From Nitrospira_D sp035465795 (GTDB taxonomy: Bacteria; Nitrospirota; Nitrospiria; Nitrospirales; Nitrospiraceae): DNA of 64,000 nucleotides. Numbering within the stretch: the first letter of the stretch is position 1; each line of letters starts with the position of its first letter. Both the position numbers and the translations under genes were made by a program. The notes beneath the pieces were generated by a model. It saw only the letters and a list, made by a program, of their open reading frames with translations, was not told where the DNA came from and made no database searches. The stretch lies in the NCBI RefSeq assembly GCF_049546785.1, contig NZ_JBMWAN010000002.1, positions 434,001 through 498,000 on the forward strand. The letters are read 5' to 3'. Positions 62,144-64,000 of the stretch are shown here, one piece after another.

Positions 62144-62425
62144 TTAGCGACTGCCTGCCTTGATTTCGTATGTCGGGATCGGCGTTCCTGTCACACGGGC
62201 ATAAAGGACAGCGGGATCGAGGTCGGCTCCGTTCGGCCAAAAGATGGTGCCCAGGTCCGGATGGACGCTCAGCTCTCGAAATCGATTGAGGTCTTTGAGA
62301 GGGGCGAACACGCCCTCAAACCGAAGAATGGTTGCGAGATCGAGCTCACCCACCACTCCGTCTTCAAATCGAAGGCGGACATGATAGCCTTCCAGCGCAG
62401 TGGCTTCCACGATATCTTTCAGCAT
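62144..62425 (-). CDS. DUF2442 protein
   Basis: 93 residues: YHVRLRFEDGVVGELDLATI, FAPLKDLNRFRELSVHPDLG, TIFWPNGADLDPAVLY. The WPNGADLxPxxLY end is diagnostic of DUF2442. It follows the DUF4160 gene by four bases. DUF4160/DUF2442 pairs are widespread and suspected toxin-antitoxin modules, without firm proof. Confidence 0.9.
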   Translation of the reverse strand: MLKDIVEATALEGYHVRLRFEDGVVGELDLATILRFEGVFAPLKDLNRFRELSVHPDLGTIFWPNGADLDPAVLYARVTGTPIPTYEIKAGSR

Positions 62426-62429
62426 GGCC

Positions 62430-62690
62430 TTACTCCAGCGGCTTGATCTTCTTGAGCGGGGCTCGCTGTTCCGCGAGCGCCCAGTCGTCTCTCAACTCGC
62501 CCTGATGTAGTGCCCCCCACTCGGCAACTAACCCCAACACCCGTGGCGGCAAGTGGCCGTCCAAGAGCATCAGCGAGTCAATTGTCATTATAGCCTTGTG
62601 CTCACCATAGCGCACATGAAAATGCGGCGGGGCATGATCATCATAGAACATCGTGATGATGATACCGAAGAAACGACACAACTCAGGCAT
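62430..62690 (-). CDS. DUF4160 protein
   Basis: 86 residues: MPELCRFFGIIITMFYDDHA, PPHFHVRYGEHKAIM, and RVLGLVAEWGALHQGEL. The HxPPHFHVxYGE box is the DUF4160 hallmark. GAGGTGAAGA precedes its ATG. First gene of a two-gene unit with DUF2442. Confidence 0.9.
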   Translation of the reverse strand: MPELCRFFGIIITMFYDDHAPPHFHVRYGEHKAIMTIDSLMLLDGHLPPRVLGLVAEWGALHQGELRDDWALAEQRAPLKKIKPLE

Positions 62691-63212
62691 TCTTCACCTC
62701 TCCTTGCCGTTCGTTGCCGCCGCAGCTTACCCCGTTCCTCGCGATAAATCATGCCCCCTCCAGAGAGGCCTCCTCGGAAGTGCTGAGTCATGGGTGCTGG
62801 GGGCGAGGTCCTGAGTCCTGAGCGAGACGCGGGGCCATGGAAGACGTTCGATGTGAGGCGTGAAAGGTGAAACGTAAGGGGTGGGAGCGGAGATGGTTGG
62901 CCTGGTTTGTCTCGTTCATCTGGTCTGTCTGGTTGGTCGGACTGGAAACCTCACCAGAAAGATCAGATACACTACACGGACTAGAACTTATCTCAACATC
63001 ATGCTTCCGGCATCTCGACGCTCTGTCTGTTCCCCTCCTTCGTAAGGAGGGATAGGGGAGGTCGAAGCGCTGACCGGCCACCATGGCTATGTTCGGCCCA
63101 CATGAGCAGGAGTTGCCGGCCGGGACTCTACCCCTCCTAGCCTCTCCTTATAAAGGGGAGGAAGATTGTGAGATAGGTTCTAGACAGACAAGTCCGTGCG
63201 CGGCATCCGGCC
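62691..63212. other. Repeat-filled intergenic region, about 520 bases
   Basis: It contains a dispersed-repeat copy near 62780 (gaagtgctgagtcatgggtg), a tctggtctgtctggttggtc block near 62918, and two hairpins: CCTCCTT-cgt-AAGGAGG (63034-63050) and CTCTCCTT-ata-AAGGGGAG (63142-63160, one G-T pair). No gene. Confidence 0.6.
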
Positions 63213-63530
63213 CTACGCAGCCCGGTGAGTGTTCGGACCCGGCTCCATGACAATATCGAGTCGCCCTCCGCAGGCCAGGACGATTCTCTGCAGGGTGCGG
63301 AGTTGGTAGCGATCGTACTCCGCGTTTTCGTACCGGCTGATGGCAGAGGCCATAGTCTTCGCCCGCTGCGCCACTTGTGCCTGAGTGAGTCCCGCCTCCT
63401 GGCGCAGCCGGGAGAGCTGCTCGCCGATGGCCAACTTCTGCACTTCCTCGTCAAATCCTTTGCGGAACCTTGGACTTGCCAGTTTGCTCTCCAGCCACCC
63501 CTTGCGCGCCCGCGCCGCTTTAGTGGTCAT
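63213..63530 (-). CDS. XRE-family antitoxin-like regulator
   Basis: 105 residues. Helix-turn-helix: LSRLRQEAGLTQAQVAQRAK then TMASAISRYENAEYDRYQLR. The N-terminal helix (SPRFRKGFDEEVQKLAIGEQ) and length match HigA/RelB-type XRE antitoxins. No toxin gene is adjacent: upstream is only a decayed repeat gene, whose end overlaps this start. Probably an orphan antitoxin. Confidence 0.85.
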   Translation of the reverse strand: MTTKAARARKGWLESKLASPRFRKGFDEEVQKLAIGEQLSRLRQEAGLTQAQVAQRAKTMASAISRYENAEYDRYQLRTLQRIVLACGGRLDIVMEPGPNTHRAA

Positions 63531-63705
63531 GCTTCACTCTCCCTTCAATCCTCCACCCTCTCCCATAGGGATTGTTCGGCGAATCGGGCCTGATCGGACT
63601 TCCTGCTCCAAATTGGTTATTCAGCGAGTCTGGCGAGAAGGGCGAGCCATACCGGCCGAACTGGTTGCTCGTCGAATCGGGATCGAACGGATTGGCGCTC
63701 AGCTT
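63520..63705 (-). pseudogene. 5'-truncated Asn-Pro-Tyr repeat protein, copy B
   Basis: KLSANPFDPDSTSNQFGRYG, then SPFSPDSLNNQFGAGSP, ending NPYGRGWRIEGRVKHDH. It matches copy A from LSANPFDPD onward; the signal peptide is missing here too. Confidence 0.7.
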
Positions 63706-63812
63706 GCCGCAGAGGCGAAGGATTCGCGAAGCCTGTGGAGGGGGCAAGGACGTGCTGATCGTTGAGGATGGGAGCCGAGGGATTCTCACGCGTGAGGGAG
63801 CGACGGATCGCG

Positions 63813-64000
63813 CTAGGCGGCTGCGTAGGTCCTCACGTCCACTTGTACTCCCGCGCGGACGGCCTCTTCTGCTGTCTTGAGGAGACTCGCCGTGACCAGT
63901 TCTTCAATGTACTCTTCGCCGCAATTCGCACACACCCGTGCCGGTACGCCCTTGATGACGACGGTGGCGTTATCGCGCTCAAGAGTGACTGTCGCTGCCC
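63813..64000 (-). CDS. YgiT/MqsA-type zinc-finger antitoxin (N-terminus off window)
   Basis: 62 C-terminal residues before a TAG at 63813: TLERDNATVVIKGVPARVCA then NCGEEYIEELVTASLLKTAE. The VPARVCANCGEEY motif is the second CxxC of YgiT-type zinc fingers; the first CxxC should lie beyond the right edge. Antitoxins of this kind usually partner a DUF4258 or MqsR-like toxin encoded just upstream, which would also be outside the window. Confidence 0.78.
   Translation of the reverse strand, partial: AATVTLERDNATVVIKGVPARVCANCGEEYIEELVTASLLKTAEEAVRAGVQVDVRTYAAA

Overview
The window looks like a piece of a Nitrospira-type chromosome (phylum Nitrospirota). The case rests on content: 2-oxoacid:ferredoxin oxidoreductase subunits of the kind used in the reductive TCA cycle, small secreted Asn-Pro repeat proteins (YAPDNPFNP-type), high-GC coding sequence, and intergenic DNA littered with dispersed repeats. 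No rRNA or tRNA gene was found, so the genus is an inference.

Bases 1-9600 carry envelope functions: a very long membrane-anchored TPR/low-complexity protein (cut by the left edge), an orphan GspD-like secretin, a PilZ protein and two lipoproteins. An 867-base AT-rich gap (9607-10473) holds several DnaA-box-like sequences and is a candidate replication origin. Bases 10.4-16 kb hold small stress and redox genes: an exported methyltransferase, an Adhesin_E-type protein with a coupled 49-residue ORF, a redoxin, a SIMPL protein, and a one-strand run Hsp20 / DUF2934 / BON / CsbD / DUF1328.

Bases 16.3-20.9 kb form the metabolic core: an IscA/ErpA-type Fe-S carrier followed by an OFOR alpha subunit, two different TPP-binding beta-type subunits and two small unknown genes. 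Bases 21-34 kb are mixed housekeeping: ComEA-like protein, HNH nuclease, YncE-like propeller, Pal, a dicarboxylate symporter, PssA, an M90 peptidase with SEC-C tail, and a GAF histidine kinase. A graveyard of restriction and toxin-type remnants lies at 23.3-23.95 kb.

From about 34 kb the DNA becomes accessory. There are IS110 and IS3 scraps, four broken RAYT transposase genes, MazEF and HicAB toxin-antitoxin pairs, a dead fic gene, and three paralogous Asn-Pro repeat genes plus a fourth 3' scrap. A CGNR regulator diverges from DsrE and flavin-oxidoreductase-type genes over a symmetric operator-like region.

The most interesting part is a tightly packed minus-strand operon from 61624 down to 46824. 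In transcription order it encodes a SNF2 helicase, a DUF2130 coiled-coil/nuclease-like protein, a PrrC/RloC-like AAA ATPase, a 53-residue stub of a second Mod methyltransferase, an OLD-family ATPase/TOPRIM nuclease, type III Mod, type III Res, a PD-(D/E)XK protein, an unknown 225-residue protein and a 39-residue basic ORF. Several junctions are 4-base start/stop overlaps. I read it as a composite anti-phage operon in which an OLD gene became embedded beside mod. It is followed by DUF4160/DUF2442, an orphan XRE antitoxin and a YgiT-type antitoxin cut by the right edge. Twin decayed copies of another repeat-protein gene flank the DUF pair and the XRE gene.
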